Source: Hysterium pulicare CBS 123377 (lineage: Eukaryota > Ascomycota > Dothideomycetes > Hysteriales > Hysteriaceae). Taken from it: a stretch of 64,000 nt of DNA. The position numbers were made by a program, and so were the translations under genes. Below the pieces are notes generated by a model that saw only the letters and a program-made list of their open reading frames with translations, did not search any database and was not told where the DNA came from. Below, in pieces: positions 1 through 10,154 of the stretch; position 1 is the stretch's first letter, and every line of letters starts with the position of its first letter. The DNA lies in contig AJFK01000446.1 of the NCBI GenBank assembly GCA_000467715.1, positions 1 through 64,000 on the forward strand. The letters are read 5' to 3'.

Positions 1-469
1 GGCTCCGGGGCCAGGGGCAAAGGCTGACAGCAGGATTCCCTATTTTCTACACGCCGTCTCTCATCACCCTAACTCACTCAACTCACCTACAAAAGTCGCA
101 CTCGCCCTGCTCTTGTCCACTCCTTACAGGCTTGAGGTCTTGCAACTTTGTCCACCTTCCTTTACAAATCACACATTCTTTCTATCTTTTGAGATTTAGC
201 ATCTCTTACATTCCTTGTGAAGTCTCACTTAGTCTCTACGGCACAGAACGACCAGCCACGCACGACGCTTTCAAGACAGATCATACAAGCAGTTCTACGC
301 CGCAAAAGGAAAGCCATTCCAATCTACAAATTCATCTGAATTGCTAGCCAATTCACCTGTCATTCTCTGTGGACAAACTCAGCCATTCAATCATTCCCTA
401 CAGCTTATCCAGCAACCACATCGCTATCGCAGCAAACACCCTATAGACACCCAAAACAACACAATCAAA
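1..469. other. Upstream region of the Asp f 7-like gene
   Basis: No gene is recognised here. The last 150 bases are pyrimidine- and CA-rich and end in ACAATCAAAATG, which resembles a typical fungal 5' leader. The reading frame of the next gene stays open back to 341, but that extension has no protein-like composition and precedes an obvious signal peptide, so I treat it as leader. Confidence 0.6.
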
Positions 470-1258
470 ATGAAGACCTCCAGCATCCTTGCTTTTTCTT
501 CTTTCCTCCTCGCCTTCATGGTTGAGGCAGCGCCGGTGGACAAGCGCGCTAGGGTCATCGTTACCAAGACCGAGGAAGTCGTCGAGACTGTCGACATTAC
601 CACCACCATCTATGTTAATGAGATGCCCTCCACAGTCGCCGCTCCAGCTACCTCTTCCTCCGCCGGTGGCTACTTCTACGAGAGGCCAAGCAAGCCAGCT
701 TCCGCTCCTGCTCAGGTTCAACCCACCTCGGCTCCCGCTCCCTCCTCTGTAGTAGCTCCTTCTTCCGCATACGTTGCTCCAGTGGTCGCCTCAAGCGCGT
801 ATGTGGCCCCAGTAGTCTCCTCGGCCCCGGCCTACACTCCTCCAGTATCTTCAACCACCCCAGTACCTGTCTACACTGAGGCTGCTTCCTCCGCTGTCGC
901 AGCGCCAGCTCCCTCAAGCTCTGCTTCCTCAGGCACCCCAAGTGGCCAGACTTACTCTGGAGACATCACCTACTACAACCCAGGTGGCAACACCGGCGCT
1001 TGCGGTGACGCACTCCAAGACACTGATATGGTAGTCGCCCTCGCCGCAGGCATGATGGGCGCTCAATCCAACGGCAACCCATGGTGCGGCAAGAGCATCA
1101 CTATCAAGCTCGGAGGCGCCACCGCTGTCGCCAAAATTGCCGACAAATGCCCAGGATGCGAAGGTGCCAGCATTGACCTTACTCCAGCTGTCTGGGATGC
1201 CTTCGCCTCCCAGTGCGATGGTCGTTGCCACGACGTTTCCTGGTACGTCAACGAGTAA
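470..1258 (+). CDS. Secreted Asp f 7-like protein with C-terminal DPBB (barwin/expansin-like) domain
   Basis: A single exon encodes 262 residues. Residues 1-20 form a signal peptide (MKTSSILAFSSFLLAFMVEA), followed by a Lys-Arg Kex2-type site at 25-26. Residues about 55-155 are an Ala/Pro/Ser/Val-rich linker, as in wall-associated fungal proteins. The C-terminal 100 residues are a double-psi beta-barrel of the RlpA/barwin/expansin type, with SGDITYYNPG, GACGDAL, PWCGKSI and ADKCPGCEGASIDL and six cysteines able to form three disulphides. Family members include the Aspergillus allergen Asp f 7 and are secreted, with no known enzyme activity. The ATG at 470 is chosen because it starts the signal peptide and has A at -3. 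The protein probably acts in the cell wall or apoplast. Confidence 0.88.
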   Translation: MKTSSILAFSSFLLAFMVEAAPVDKRARVIVTKTEEVVETVDITTTIYVNEMPSTVAAPATSSSAGGYFYERPSKPASAPAQVQPTSAPAPSSVVAPSSAYVAPVVASSAYVAPVVSSAPAYTPPVSSTTPVPVYTEAASSAVAAPAPSSSASSGTPSGQTYSGDITYYNPGGNTGACGDALQDTDMVVALAAGMMGAQSNGNPWCGKSITIKLGGATAVAKIADKCPGCEGASIDLTPAVWDAFASQCDGRCHDVSWYVNE

Positions 1259-1876
1259 ACCAACTCGCTAGACGAATAAGGGCAGCAATGGTCTCCATCC
1301 ATGCCTTTGCGCAGCACGATTTCAGTATTCAATTTTATCGCTAGCGCAGGCAGGTCAGCGCTTTGCACGACATGTTATGATTTTGCATCAAGCGGAAAAC
1401 ACGGAGTCCTTTGGACATGGGATATGGATATCTTGTTCAAAAAGAGCTGCCGGGCGCAGATGTCGGTGTTCAATTCAGGTCGATCCTTTCAGACATACCA
1501 ATTTTTTGGCTTCTTGTATACATTTTAGGGAACGGTAAAGGCTTTTGGTAGGAGGATTGCGCTTTCGCTACCTATACAAAAAAACTCTTTGCGAACATTT
1601 GTTTGTTGATGCTTATAGTTTTGATGTGACGTCTCCCTGGTGATGATGAAACACACTGATCCTTTGCCCAAAAGAGAATGTGGAATGTTGTTACGTCATG
1701 ACGAAATCATTTGCGAGGAGCCTCACGTTTCTTGTCATGATGGGGAAGCAGTACTTAGAAATTATCAACTAACACTCGGCGAGCACTACTTACGGATTTC
1801 GACAGTCTATCAACTTTCATCCTCCTAACCCAAGTTCGAGAGTCTCGCTCTTCTTTACCTCGCTCGTCCCGAAACA
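1259..1876. other. Intergenic region, Asp f 7-like to HVA1-like
   Basis: This stretch should hold the 3' end of the upstream gene and the promoter of the next. I see no coding frame with family resemblance. A near-palindrome TTACGTCATGACGAAATC at about 1691 contains TGACG-type half sites that bZIP factors could bind; that reading is inference. Confidence 0.5.
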
Positions 1877-2541
1877 ATGACAGATCAAGTCAAGTCCAAG
1901 CAGGGCGAGCCCATCGAAGAGGGCGACCACGTCTACACAAAGATCCGGGGCGGAAGACATGAGGGAGACGTAAGTTGTCACTTTCCATTATTCAGTTCTC
2001 TGGATTGCGTACCACTTCCTTCCGAATAAGGACCTGAAGCAGTCCTGGCACAATCCATGCAACAACGCGTTCACTGACACAGACAACCACAGGTCGGGAA
2101 GATCGTGACGACCAAGGAAGAAGCCGAAGAAGAGGGCGTGAAGAATCCACCAAAGGTAGGTTAAGATCTACCTAATGAATTGAATCTCCTTGCGTTCATG
2201 TGCCAAATGTCATGGCCGTATAAGCCTATCTTTCCCCTAGCCTTCACACAAGTCCTATATACTACTTCCTATATCACTTTAAGGAAAGCAACTTGCTCCA
2301 AAGCCTTTTACCGAGCTTGAGAGCGTTGTGCCCAATGAATGCACTTCCGGAATTTACTTGACGACTCAACATTCACTATTTGCGCTACACTGCAACAACT
2401 ACTTGTGATGGCCGCCTTGTTGTCCACAGTGGAGGCCTGTCAGCTTATATTTGATAATAGGTACTCTTCACAGATCAGAAGGGCAAGCCAGTGGCACACA
2501 ACCCTGGCACTCTGGATATCGTCGAGGGGAATGAGAAATAG
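1877..2541 (+). CDS. HVA1-family (hypervirulence-associated TUDOR domain) protein
   Basis: Three exons (1877-1969, 2093-2155, 2461-2541) join in frame to 78 residues: an opening MTDQVKSKQGEPIEEGDHVY, then KIRGGRHEGDVGKIVTT, then KVLFTDQKGKPVAHNPGTLD. This is the full length and pattern of the small fungal and bacterial HVA1/DUF2945 family, whose fold is TUDOR-like and whose biochemical role is unclear. Splice sites are GTAAGT/CAG and GTAGGT/TAG. The second intron, 305 nt, is unusually long for this window. No neighbour hints at function. Confidence 0.82.
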
Positions 2542-3987
2542 ATGGGATTGTTGTACTACGTCTAGATACTACCCACAGTGGCTAGAGGCAACAAATTGAT
2601 TCGAAGTAACCAAAGGAATAGATGACTGTCGGTGAGAGATGATGACTGAGACAAAATGGACAGGTAATGATATCATGCGAGGTACTTAGAAAAGTACAGT
2701 CAGCTTGTAGCAGTCCACACTAAGTAACCATTGATAGCGCTATTGCTGAGCTGCATGTACATCCGTTGATGAGACCGGAGTAAAAATCATAAGGATTTAT
2801 CGACAGTGTTTCGGCGGTCATCCTTCCGAGTTGCCATAGCCGCATTTGAAGAGTTGCCGCGTGTCCGAACAATGCAGAGCAAGCAAGTAACAGAAGCCCT
2901 TCGTGGCAAGAAGCTCCCAATAGCCAAAGAAGATCTGGAGAGAAAGCTGAGAGTGCTGTTCGTATAGATGCACGAGTAGCGAGAATGGTGTCGTATTTGC
3001 AGCGAGCTAGAGGAATCACGAGTGCTGGCAGGTTATCTGCAATGTGCCGAGGCGACTCTGCTTCTTTGGTCCGTGAACGGGACCTTAATATAGAGTGGCC
3101 AACCAGACCATCGTCTCCATTCGCCCAGGACAAGGGTTCTGGCGACGATGATGTCGTCGGCAAGGAAGACGGGTTGAGAGTTTGAAATTGCAAAGGAGAT
3201 TGGGAAATGCTCTTCTACCGCGCGCACAAATGTGAAAATGCAGTTTCTCTCAATTGCAGGCCCGCTGAGGATGGGCACTCGGGACAAGGTTAGAGCTAGG
3301 GCTGGACTCTGCAAGCTGCGTTCAAGCCACCATTGATAGCCAGCGTATTTGGGCTTGGTGCTCCTTTCAGCTGCCGCATTGAGCGCTCGCTAGAGGCTAG
3401 GGCTTGGGCACGAAATGCCATCGAATGGCGCTGGAGCTGAGGCACACACTGCCGCTTGGCGTCTGAGCTGCTATCTTGGACGAGCATTTCCTTTGTTGCG
3501 CCCGCACCCGACTCCGTTCTCAAACACTTCCGCAGCCCTGCGACACCTACGCGTTCTTCACCTTCTGGCAACCCGCGATGAATCGTTGGGCTTCGTTGCT
3601 ATCGCAAGAAGAATAGCCGAGCCAGCGTCGCGGAACCCTTGTTGCTGTTACCTCCATACCTCCATCTGGACGTTGCCCGGTCCGCGCGCCCATCTAGGGG
3701 TCAGCCAACCTGCTTCACCTCCGCCTTCGAAACTCGACCTGACTTCACCACCCCTCAGGCCTTTACATCACTCGCCTGAGTGGTGACATCTTCATCGCAT
3801 CAATCGGGCCCTCGACCGCGTCCATCACTCTCCTTTGCTTTTACTGGCTGCGACCCTGCACACATTCCGTGACCTTTCTCGGATTTTATTTGGTCCTGCA
3901 AGCGATCCTCTCCGCCTCTGAACGCGATCAATTCGATCCTACACGACATCTCTTTTCATTGTTAAACATCTTTCATCAGCCTTTGCA
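2542..3987. other. 1.4-kb gene-free region upstream of the Ser/Thr-rich membrane protein
   Basis: I find no supportable gene. A minus-strand frame across 2720-3193 opens with TTG and resembles nothing. From about 3640 onward the plus strand becomes C/T-rich, as expected for a long promoter and 5' leader of the gene starting at 3988. Confidence 0.5.
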
Positions 3988-5235
3988 ATGGCCTCACAGC
4001 CCAACAACGGGACTTCTAGTATGTCTTTATCCTCTGCCTCGTCCGCGGCGACGCCGACCGAAGCTTCCTCCGTACCTAGTTCCTCCGAGGTATCGTCTCT
4101 AATCCAAGTTGCTTCTTCAGTCCCCCCATCGTCGGTGCCTGCGAGCTCGGCACCAGTCGTAGTGTCATCGTCCGCTGAGGCACTTCCATCATCTTCTGCT
4201 CCAGCACCTTCGTCGAGTCCTCCTCCAGATTCCTCGTCACAATTCACACAAGTCATCACTGCCTCAGCAGCACCTCCTTCAACACAATACATAACATCAG
4301 TCATAACACCATCAATCACATCACCTGGTGAAACGCCTACACCATCCGTGGTCGTGGTCACTTCTGTCATAACTCCCTCACAAGCACAACAATCATCCGC
4401 GCCAACCACAACAAAGACAGGGAAGTCTTCATCGTCGAGTGTACCTGCATCATTGCAATCATCAACAGGAAAGGCAAGCGAAAGTGGAGGGCTAACTCCT
4501 GGTGGGAAGACTGCAATCGCCGTTGTAATACCAGTGGTTGTTGTGGCTCTACTTGTTTTAGCAGGCATTTTCTTATGGCGAAGGCGTAAGAACAGGAAGA
4601 ACTCAGAGGACGAGAGAAGGAAAGAGGTCGAGGAATATGGCTACAACCCTAACCATGACCCAACACTGCCCGCGGTGGGCGTCACAGGCTCAGAAATGAC
4701 AGAGGATGCAAGTGGATACCGAGGCTGGGGCAATACGACCAACTCAAACCGAAAAGCTTCGACTACTCTTACAAGTGGCATGACAGGCACACAATTCTCA
4801 GACAATGGCAGCAACCCAGGCGGCTATCACAGTCCTGGATCTCCAACCGCAGCTACAGCATCAGATGCACAATCAAGCGATCCGCTGGTGAACGGCCGCC
4901 GAGAAACAATGGACTCGGAGACCATCGGTGCTCTAGGAGCAGCTCCCGCCGCAAACCAGAACCGCTCTGACATGCGACGCGGTCCATCGAACGCATCGTC
5001 GTCGTACTCGGCCGCTAACCGTTCAGACAACTCGGGCGATTATCCTCTGCCCGCAAACAACCCTCAAGATTATTACCAGGACCAAAATTACTACCAGCCC
5101 GGATCTTACGGCAATGCGTACGCCCCAGACCAGCAACCTGTCATTCGAGACGTGTCGGCGCGGCGGAACACTAGGATCGAGAATCCTTCCGTGTTCCCAC
5201 AACAAGGAAACTCTGGCATTGCGCAGAATTTCTAG
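3988..5235 (+). CDS. Ser/Thr-rich single-pass membrane protein (Mid2/Wsc-sensor-like architecture)
   Basis: A single exon encodes 415 residues. Residues 1-170 are extremely rich in Ser, Thr, Ala, Pro and Val, which suggests a heavily O-mannosylated outer stalk. One hydrophobic helix lies at about 174-197 (AVVIPVVVVALLVLAGIFLW), followed by a strong stop-transfer cluster RRRKNRKNS and a 220-residue Asn/Ser/Gly/Tyr-rich cytoplasmic tail with Tyr-Gln runs near the C terminus. This layout is typical of fungal wall-stress sensors and Mid2-like proteins, but there is no WSC cysteine domain and no N-terminal signal peptide. Either the membrane helix acts as a reverse signal anchor or an upstream exon was missed. 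The name rests on architecture, not on a recognised domain. Confidence 0.75.
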   Translation: MASQPNNGTSSMSLSSASSAATPTEASSVPSSSEVSSLIQVASSVPPSSVPASSAPVVVSSSAEALPSSSAPAPSSSPPPDSSSQFTQVITASAAPPSTQYITSVITPSITSPGETPTPSVVVVTSVITPSQAQQSSAPTTTKTGKSSSSSVPASLQSSTGKASESGGLTPGGKTAIAVVIPVVVVALLVLAGIFLWRRRKNRKNSEDERRKEVEEYGYNPNHDPTLPAVGVTGSEMTEDASGYRGWGNTTNSNRKASTTLTSGMTGTQFSDNGSNPGGYHSPGSPTAATASDAQSSDPLVNGRRETMDSETIGALGAAPAANQNRSDMRRGPSNASSSYSAANRSDNSGDYPLPANNPQDYYQDQNYYQPGSYGNAYAPDQQPVIRDVSARRNTRIENPSVFPQQGNSGIAQNF

Positions 5236-6427
5236 ACATTTTCCTCGACTTTCCGTTTCCGATTCTAGTCATCGAGTCTCACAAATCATGGCAGGCGTTC
5301 TTCCAGGTGGAAATCCTTTTTGAGCATGTGAATGCTACGGCTACATGCAAAGTACCCAGAACCCACCATCCTGGGGTCGGGTCAAGCTCGACACACGGGC
5401 TCGATCTCGGCGAGGGTATATACAACTACAGTAATCAAATGATTTTGCAAGGGGTCTCAGAGAAGAAGAAGAAAGGTGTGGAACGATGAAGAGATTTCTT
5501 GGCTCACTCAGCTATTTCACATTCCGGTCATCGAAACGATTACTTTACCTACTCCTTCAAAGCTTCATATTCAAAACGCACATATCAACAGACTCTTGTA
5601 ATATCCTTTTCCTCCACTTCAAACGACGCTACTGTCAACCTTGTCAAACCTTTTCCTCCTCCCTTGACTTGAACTTGAACTTGATGAATTGTTACCATTA
5701 CAAAAAGCAATCGCTTCCTTCTCCTTTTCTATCTACCCACATTACATCCCACACATGCTCTTCTGTATAACTCTTCCTCTCTGTCGCTCTATCTGCATCT
5801 TTTCTACTGATAAGCATGGCTTTGACGCCTTGTGCTGCTTTGCTCAATATGACGATTTTCCCTTGCGTTTGCTGCTGCAAGTATTCTTGGTAGCTGGATG
5901 GGTTTTAGGGAGGGTGGGATTATGTATGTTAGATTTTAGGATGAGAGACCAGATGGGATGGAAGGGATTGTAGGTAGGAAGACAGAAATATGATGTTCTA
6001 TAAGTTTAGGTGATTTGCGTTTGGTGCCGTGGGTGAAGTGTGATGTCTTAGTTTATGAGTGTTGAGTATTGAGTAAGTGAATGTGAGTGTCGTCTCTCAG
6101 CATCGATCGAATGAACGAAAAACATGGCGTAAAGCTGATATGTATAGGTGCAAGGTCAGCACAGCAGCACATCACATGTAGACTTTTAACGCCTGGCACG
6201 AACATTGGTTTGGTGGTATTCTCCTTCTTTAGGCCATATTTTCAGATGCTATATTCCGTAGTACTGTGCCACCGCCCACAACTGTGAGATCCGAGTAGAT
6301 TTTGAACACTAAGGGAGGCATTGAAGATTGCAATTCCACCACAACAACAACTCGAAGACTAGGTCCATGGCCCTAATCACGGAACCGCTTTGTCACAACT
6401 CGATGGGTCGAGGCAATCCTAAGCCTG
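5236..6427. other. Intergenic region between convergent membrane-protein and BTB genes
   Basis: This 1.2-kb T- and A-rich spacer lies between the 3' ends of two converging genes. I see no gene; several short frames are low-complexity (Ser/Leu/Phe runs). It should contain both polyadenylation regions. Confidence 0.5.
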
Positions 6428-7248
6428 CTACTTCTTGGATGCTCTCTTCTCTTTGCATGCTTGCCTCTCCTCGTCCGTGGCGTGGTCGTGGTAGTCGCAA
6501 AGGTCAAGGTCATACTCCGGATCCAAATCACCATCCCGAATGCGACCAGCAGTGATTCCAAACCGCCGCACCAGATCGCTAAGGAACGAGTGCGGCAGAT
6601 CCTTATTGGAATCGAGTTTCGACCCTTCATAATTCTCCTTGTGGTCCCAGCGACAAAACGAATCCACCATATATCGCCGCAAAGGAGAGTTGGTGGGTAA
6701 CTTGTCATTGACGTAAGTCAGCATGAAGTTCGACGGCTGCCCTACGTCTTCTCTATCCAGCCACAGGAACAGCGCGTCGAGCGTATCCCGCCTGAGTTTC
6801 GGAAAATCATATCGATCCGCGAAGACGTGCAATCTGATGAGGTTGTTGGTTTTCCTGGCGCTCTCGCCGTCGCCGCTCATCCAATGGGCCAGAAGCTCCT
6901 CGCTGTCGAAGCCAGATTCTCCGGGAAGTCTTTGATAGTAGAGCCAGTGGACCACGTACTCGAAAATCTTTTCACGCGTCTCCTCGAGCTTGACTAGCTT
7001 TTCTTGGGCTTCTCGGAATGAGCCTGTCAATGCGGCACGGAAAAAGGACGAGTAGTGCGTCAGGAAGCTCTCGTGGATGACGAAACGTTTCTTGTCACGT
7101 CCAACCAGAACTGTGGCCATTTTCAAATTGCTGGCGCTGTGCCCGGTTGTGTTAGCGATAGATCACGCAAAGATCGTAAGATTACTCACGAGACTCGTGG
7201 TCGTGGACCTGCAGGGCTTGAACCCAGGTCCTTTCCTGCTGTAGTCAT
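6428..7248 (-). CDS. BTB/POZ domain protein, tandem copy 1
   Basis: Two exons (7248-7190 and 7136-6428) join in phase 2 to 255 residues. The start MTTAGKDLGSSPAGPRPRVS is preceded by an in-frame TGA. A BTB/POZ fold occupies about residues 27-100, with VLVGRDKKRFVIHESFLTHY, SSFFRAALTGSFREAQEK and IFEYVVHWLYYQRL. A helical middle follows (RLHVFADRYDFPKLRRDTLD), and the C terminus carries YDLDLCDYHDHATDEERQAC. BTB domains mediate dimerisation and often recruit Cullin-3, but fungal stand-alone BTB proteins of this type have no assigned role. It is the first of three neighbouring paralogs sharing strand, intron position and intron phase. Confidence 0.85.
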
Positions 7249-7750
7249 AGTGGGTCAAGACTCTGAGAGTATCTTCGCAGCAGACTTTCCGTGCCTGTTT
7301 CTGTCAAGAGACGAAGGTTTTCGGTGGATATAATTGTCGAGTGTGTGTTCGGTTTGGGTTCGAATAATAATAGTGAAGTCATCTTTACTGCGTTGAAGTG
7401 CCAAGACGGCGAGGCTTTCACTAAAGAGCAAATGCGAAGGGCAAAAAGTGAATGAGATAGAGATGGTAGTGGATTTAGTGAAGGAAAAGCAGTGAGCTGA
7501 TTTGACTCCAGATCTGGAAACAGCAAGGACTGGACACTGACACGTGACAGGACGATACCAATTCACTTGTTTCTAGTAAGATGGAGGATTGTAGAATGAA
7601 TATGGACTGGAAATTTTTGAGTTATGCTCCTACCAATGTGGTCAAGGTTCTTCTTTGATCAATGACATGCGGAGACTGTCGATGTCGTTATATATACCTT
7701 TTCTCTCCTCGAGTCCAAGTATCTCATATTCCAAGAAAGCCTGATTACAA
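7249..7750. other. Spacer between BTB copies 1 and 2
   Basis: This holds the promoter of copy 1 (read leftward) and the 3' end of copy 2. No additional gene is seen. Confidence 0.5.
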
Positions 7751-8686
7751 TCAAACGTCAGACCTTCTACACAGCAAAAGTTCCAACGCGATCCGACGAG
7801 AGTTGAGTACATGCCGCATCTCATACCCTTCCCGTGCTTCATCTGTTGCGTGCTCATGATAGTCGCAAAGGTCCAAGCAATATTGCAGTCCGACGTCCCC
7901 TCGTCTAAGTTTTCGCATCATCTCCCCATTTCGAAGCATCAAGCCGATGAGAAACTCTTTCGGTAAATCCATGCGGGCCTTGATTTCATCTTCACCGGCC
8001 CTCTTGTCAAAGCCGTCATGGAACCATCGACAGTGTGCACCGATGAACAACCGGAATAGCGACGCGGTATCGGGCAGATTTTCGAACGCGAGGGTGATGG
8101 TGGAATAACAAGGCAGCCTTCCAAGATCACGGCTTTGGTGGTTCAGACAAGTGCACAATATGCCTGTGATGTCCTGTCGAAGTTGCGGAACATCGTACAC
8201 GTCGCTGAATAGGTAAAGCCGTGCAAGGTTGATTTGTTTTGGACCGTTGGTAAGTATCTCTATCCCGGAGTTGAACGAATCTTGCGCCTTTGTATAACAC
8301 GACATCCAGTCTAGAAACAGCTTAAAAGTCTCCGTCGATGTATCTTCGAGTACAGCCGATTTGTGGTTGGCCTCTATAAAGGAACCTTTTAAGGTGCGCG
8401 AAAATACTCCGAGCATTGAGTAAGTAGATCTAGGACGATATGGAATGTTGTCCCTTTCACTTTGATAGTGGCTACTGAGTTGGCCGTGGAGCCGTATCTG
8501 GAAGCTATGTCAGCGGAATACGAGATCTTAAGTCCGAGCTGGGGAGGGCATGATATTTCGGGCTTTGGGAAAAGAGATGAATGGGTTTTCTGGTCCGGTA
8601 CTGGGACCAAATCAGAGCTTTGTGGGAGTTAAGACTTACGATGCTTGGTCAACAAGCTTCTTATTTAACTTAGTTGTTTTAGCCAT
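7751..8686 (-). pseudogene. BTB/POZ domain gene, tandem copy 2, frameshifted
   Basis: Exon 1 (8686-8640, MAKTTKLNKKLVDQAS) and exon 2 (from 8497) join in phase 2, exactly as in the neighbouring copies. The BTB frame runs through IKVKGTTFHIVLDLLTQCSE and YFRAP, then hits a stop. Homology resumes one frame over as TLKGSFIEANHKSAVLEDTS and continues to the usual end, YCLDLCDYHEHATDEAREGY. The paralogs read YFRAALTGSF and YFRGALNGSF at this point, so one base appears to be missing at about 8391-8397. The rest of the 221-codon downstream frame is uninterrupted, so the lesion is recent or a sequencing error. The last Cys of the C-terminal signature is Tyr here. Confidence 0.75.
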
Positions 8687-9274
8687 GGTTGTAAAAGTGG
8701 TTGTAGGAGTGTTTGCAGGTGATTGCAAACGTTTGTAGAATTGCCGGTAGTCCAAAATTCGAATGTTCCAATGTGGTATTCTGAGAGGCCTTTAAGCCGT
8801 CCTGACAAACGTATAATGAATCATACCGTTTCTTCTCTGTGAATAGAGCGTCGGTATGAAAAGTAGTCGCTCAAAGGCCTACTTAACGCTCGCCTCATCC
8901 TATATTGGTGAAATGAATGGTTATGTAGAGTATATAGTGAATTAAGGTTTTTCCATTCATACTCCCTTCAGACGTAGATAAGTCTCTGTCATTGAAGAGA
9001 AATCGCGCATTATATGGAATCTCTCAGATTGCCCAAACCTCTGACAAGCCCTGATTGAGTGAGGTCTAATCCAGTTAACAATCAAAGCAAAAGCTTGTGC
9101 CCGCAGGCTTCCTAAGTAGTGCTGGTGTGAATCTGCGAGCTGATATCCCTGCCCAGTTAATTGATAGAGTTCCTTTTGACCGTTTTCCTAGCGCACCACA
9201 AACACTCCTCTTTCAGGAACCTCCAGGAAATATATCCCCATGACACCATGGCATCTCACTGAATCATCCCAAGC
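8687..9274. other. Spacer between BTB copies 2 and 3
   Basis: There is no coding frame with resemblance to a known family. The stretch contains the imperfect inverted repeat listed separately at 8786-8880, plus the promoter of copy 2 and the 3' end of copy 3. Confidence 0.5.
8786..8880. repeat. Imperfect inverted repeat (hairpin or miniature-element remnant)
   Basis: AGGCCTTTAAGC at 8786-8797 is mirrored by GCTCAAAGGCCT at 8869-8880 (11 of 12 paired), and TCATACCG at 8821-8828 by CGGTATGA at 8852-8859 (8 of 8). The loop between the inner arms is about 23 nt. It lies within the BTB gene array, outside coding sequence. Confidence 0.6.
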
Positions 9275-10154
9275 TCAGTAATGGTCCCATTCCGATACTC
9301 TAGCTCTCTTTCTGGAACATCTTCTGCGCTCGTGGTTATCTTCGTGCTCGTGATAATCGCAGATATCGAGATCGTATTCTGCTTGAAGTTTTTGGTCGGT
9401 CAATCTGTTCATGATGTAACTGTATCGCAGCATCACCCCAACAAGAAAGTCCGTAGGTAATTCATTGCGGAGGTCAATTTCGTCTTCGTCGTCCTGATCC
9501 TCTTTATCCGTACATCTCCATCGGACTTCCACGTCGATTAGTAGTTTGCGGAGGGGCGACCGCTCACTAAGTCTTGGAAACACGCGCTTGATAATGTCAT
9601 AGGTAGGGAAAACTGTGTCTGGATGCGTTAGATGCGCGAATAATGCATCTATTGCTTGGTGTCCGAATTCAGGGATATCATGGGCATCTGCGAAGATGTA
9701 CAAATCGATGAGTTCCTCTGTTCTCTCCTCTTGCTGTGTGTCGGAGCCGTATGGCTTCGGTTCGAGAACGGTGAGCTTTTCCTTGTATAGCCAATCCACG
9801 AAAGCGTCAAAGATCTTGACGGAGACATCGGGAAGTTCGATCTTTTTCTCCTCAGCTTCCCTAAAGGAGCCATTCAAAGCACCGCGAAAGTATTCTGAAT
9901 GGTATGTCAAGAGGTCCTTGTGGACTTGATATGTCTTCTCTTTGCCGACAGTGGTCTTGCCGACGGTGATTGCAATGATAGTATCGGCCAGTTCCCTAGA
10001 CGGAGTTAGAGATCTTGGAATCATAATTGGTTGCTTAGGCTCGATGCTGCACTTACGATATTCGCGGTCGAGGGCGTTTCTTCGAATTCTTATCTGGTTT
10101 CTTAGCCTCCGTCGTTGATAATCTGTCCGATCTGTTCCTGCAGTCGATACACAT
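9275..10154 (-). CDS. BTB/POZ domain protein, tandem copy 3
   Basis: Exon 1 (10154-10057) opens with MCIDCRNRSDRLSTTEAKKP and ends RPRPRIS; exon 2 (10013-9275) continues SLTPSRELADTIIAITVG. The product is 278 residues. The BTB fold includes EKTYQVHKDLLTYHSEYFRG, ALNGSFREAEEKKIELPD and IFDAFVDWLYKEKLTV. The helical middle has IDLYIFADAHDIPEFGHQA, and the C terminus has YDLDICDYHEHEDNHERRRC followed by a basic RKRAR cluster. The upstream continuation of the exon-2 frame has no ATG, so the spliced start is preferred. It gives the same phase-2 junction as copies 1 and 2, although the 43-nt intron is short. The gene is divergent from CIA1 with about 315 bp between starts. Confidence 0.82.

Noticed and set aside
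398-941. Antisense and alternate frames within the Asp f 7-like gene
   Set aside because: These are by-products of the Ser/Pro/Ala-rich codon use of the real gene.
2720-3193. A 157-codon minus-strand frame
   Set aside because: It opens with TTG, resembles no family and lies in a promoter-like region; likely a chance frame.
7195-7240. A GGCTTGAACCC stretch resembling a tRNA T-arm box
   Set aside because: No acceptor stem, D-arm or anticodon arm can be paired around it; it lies within the first exon of BTB copy 1.
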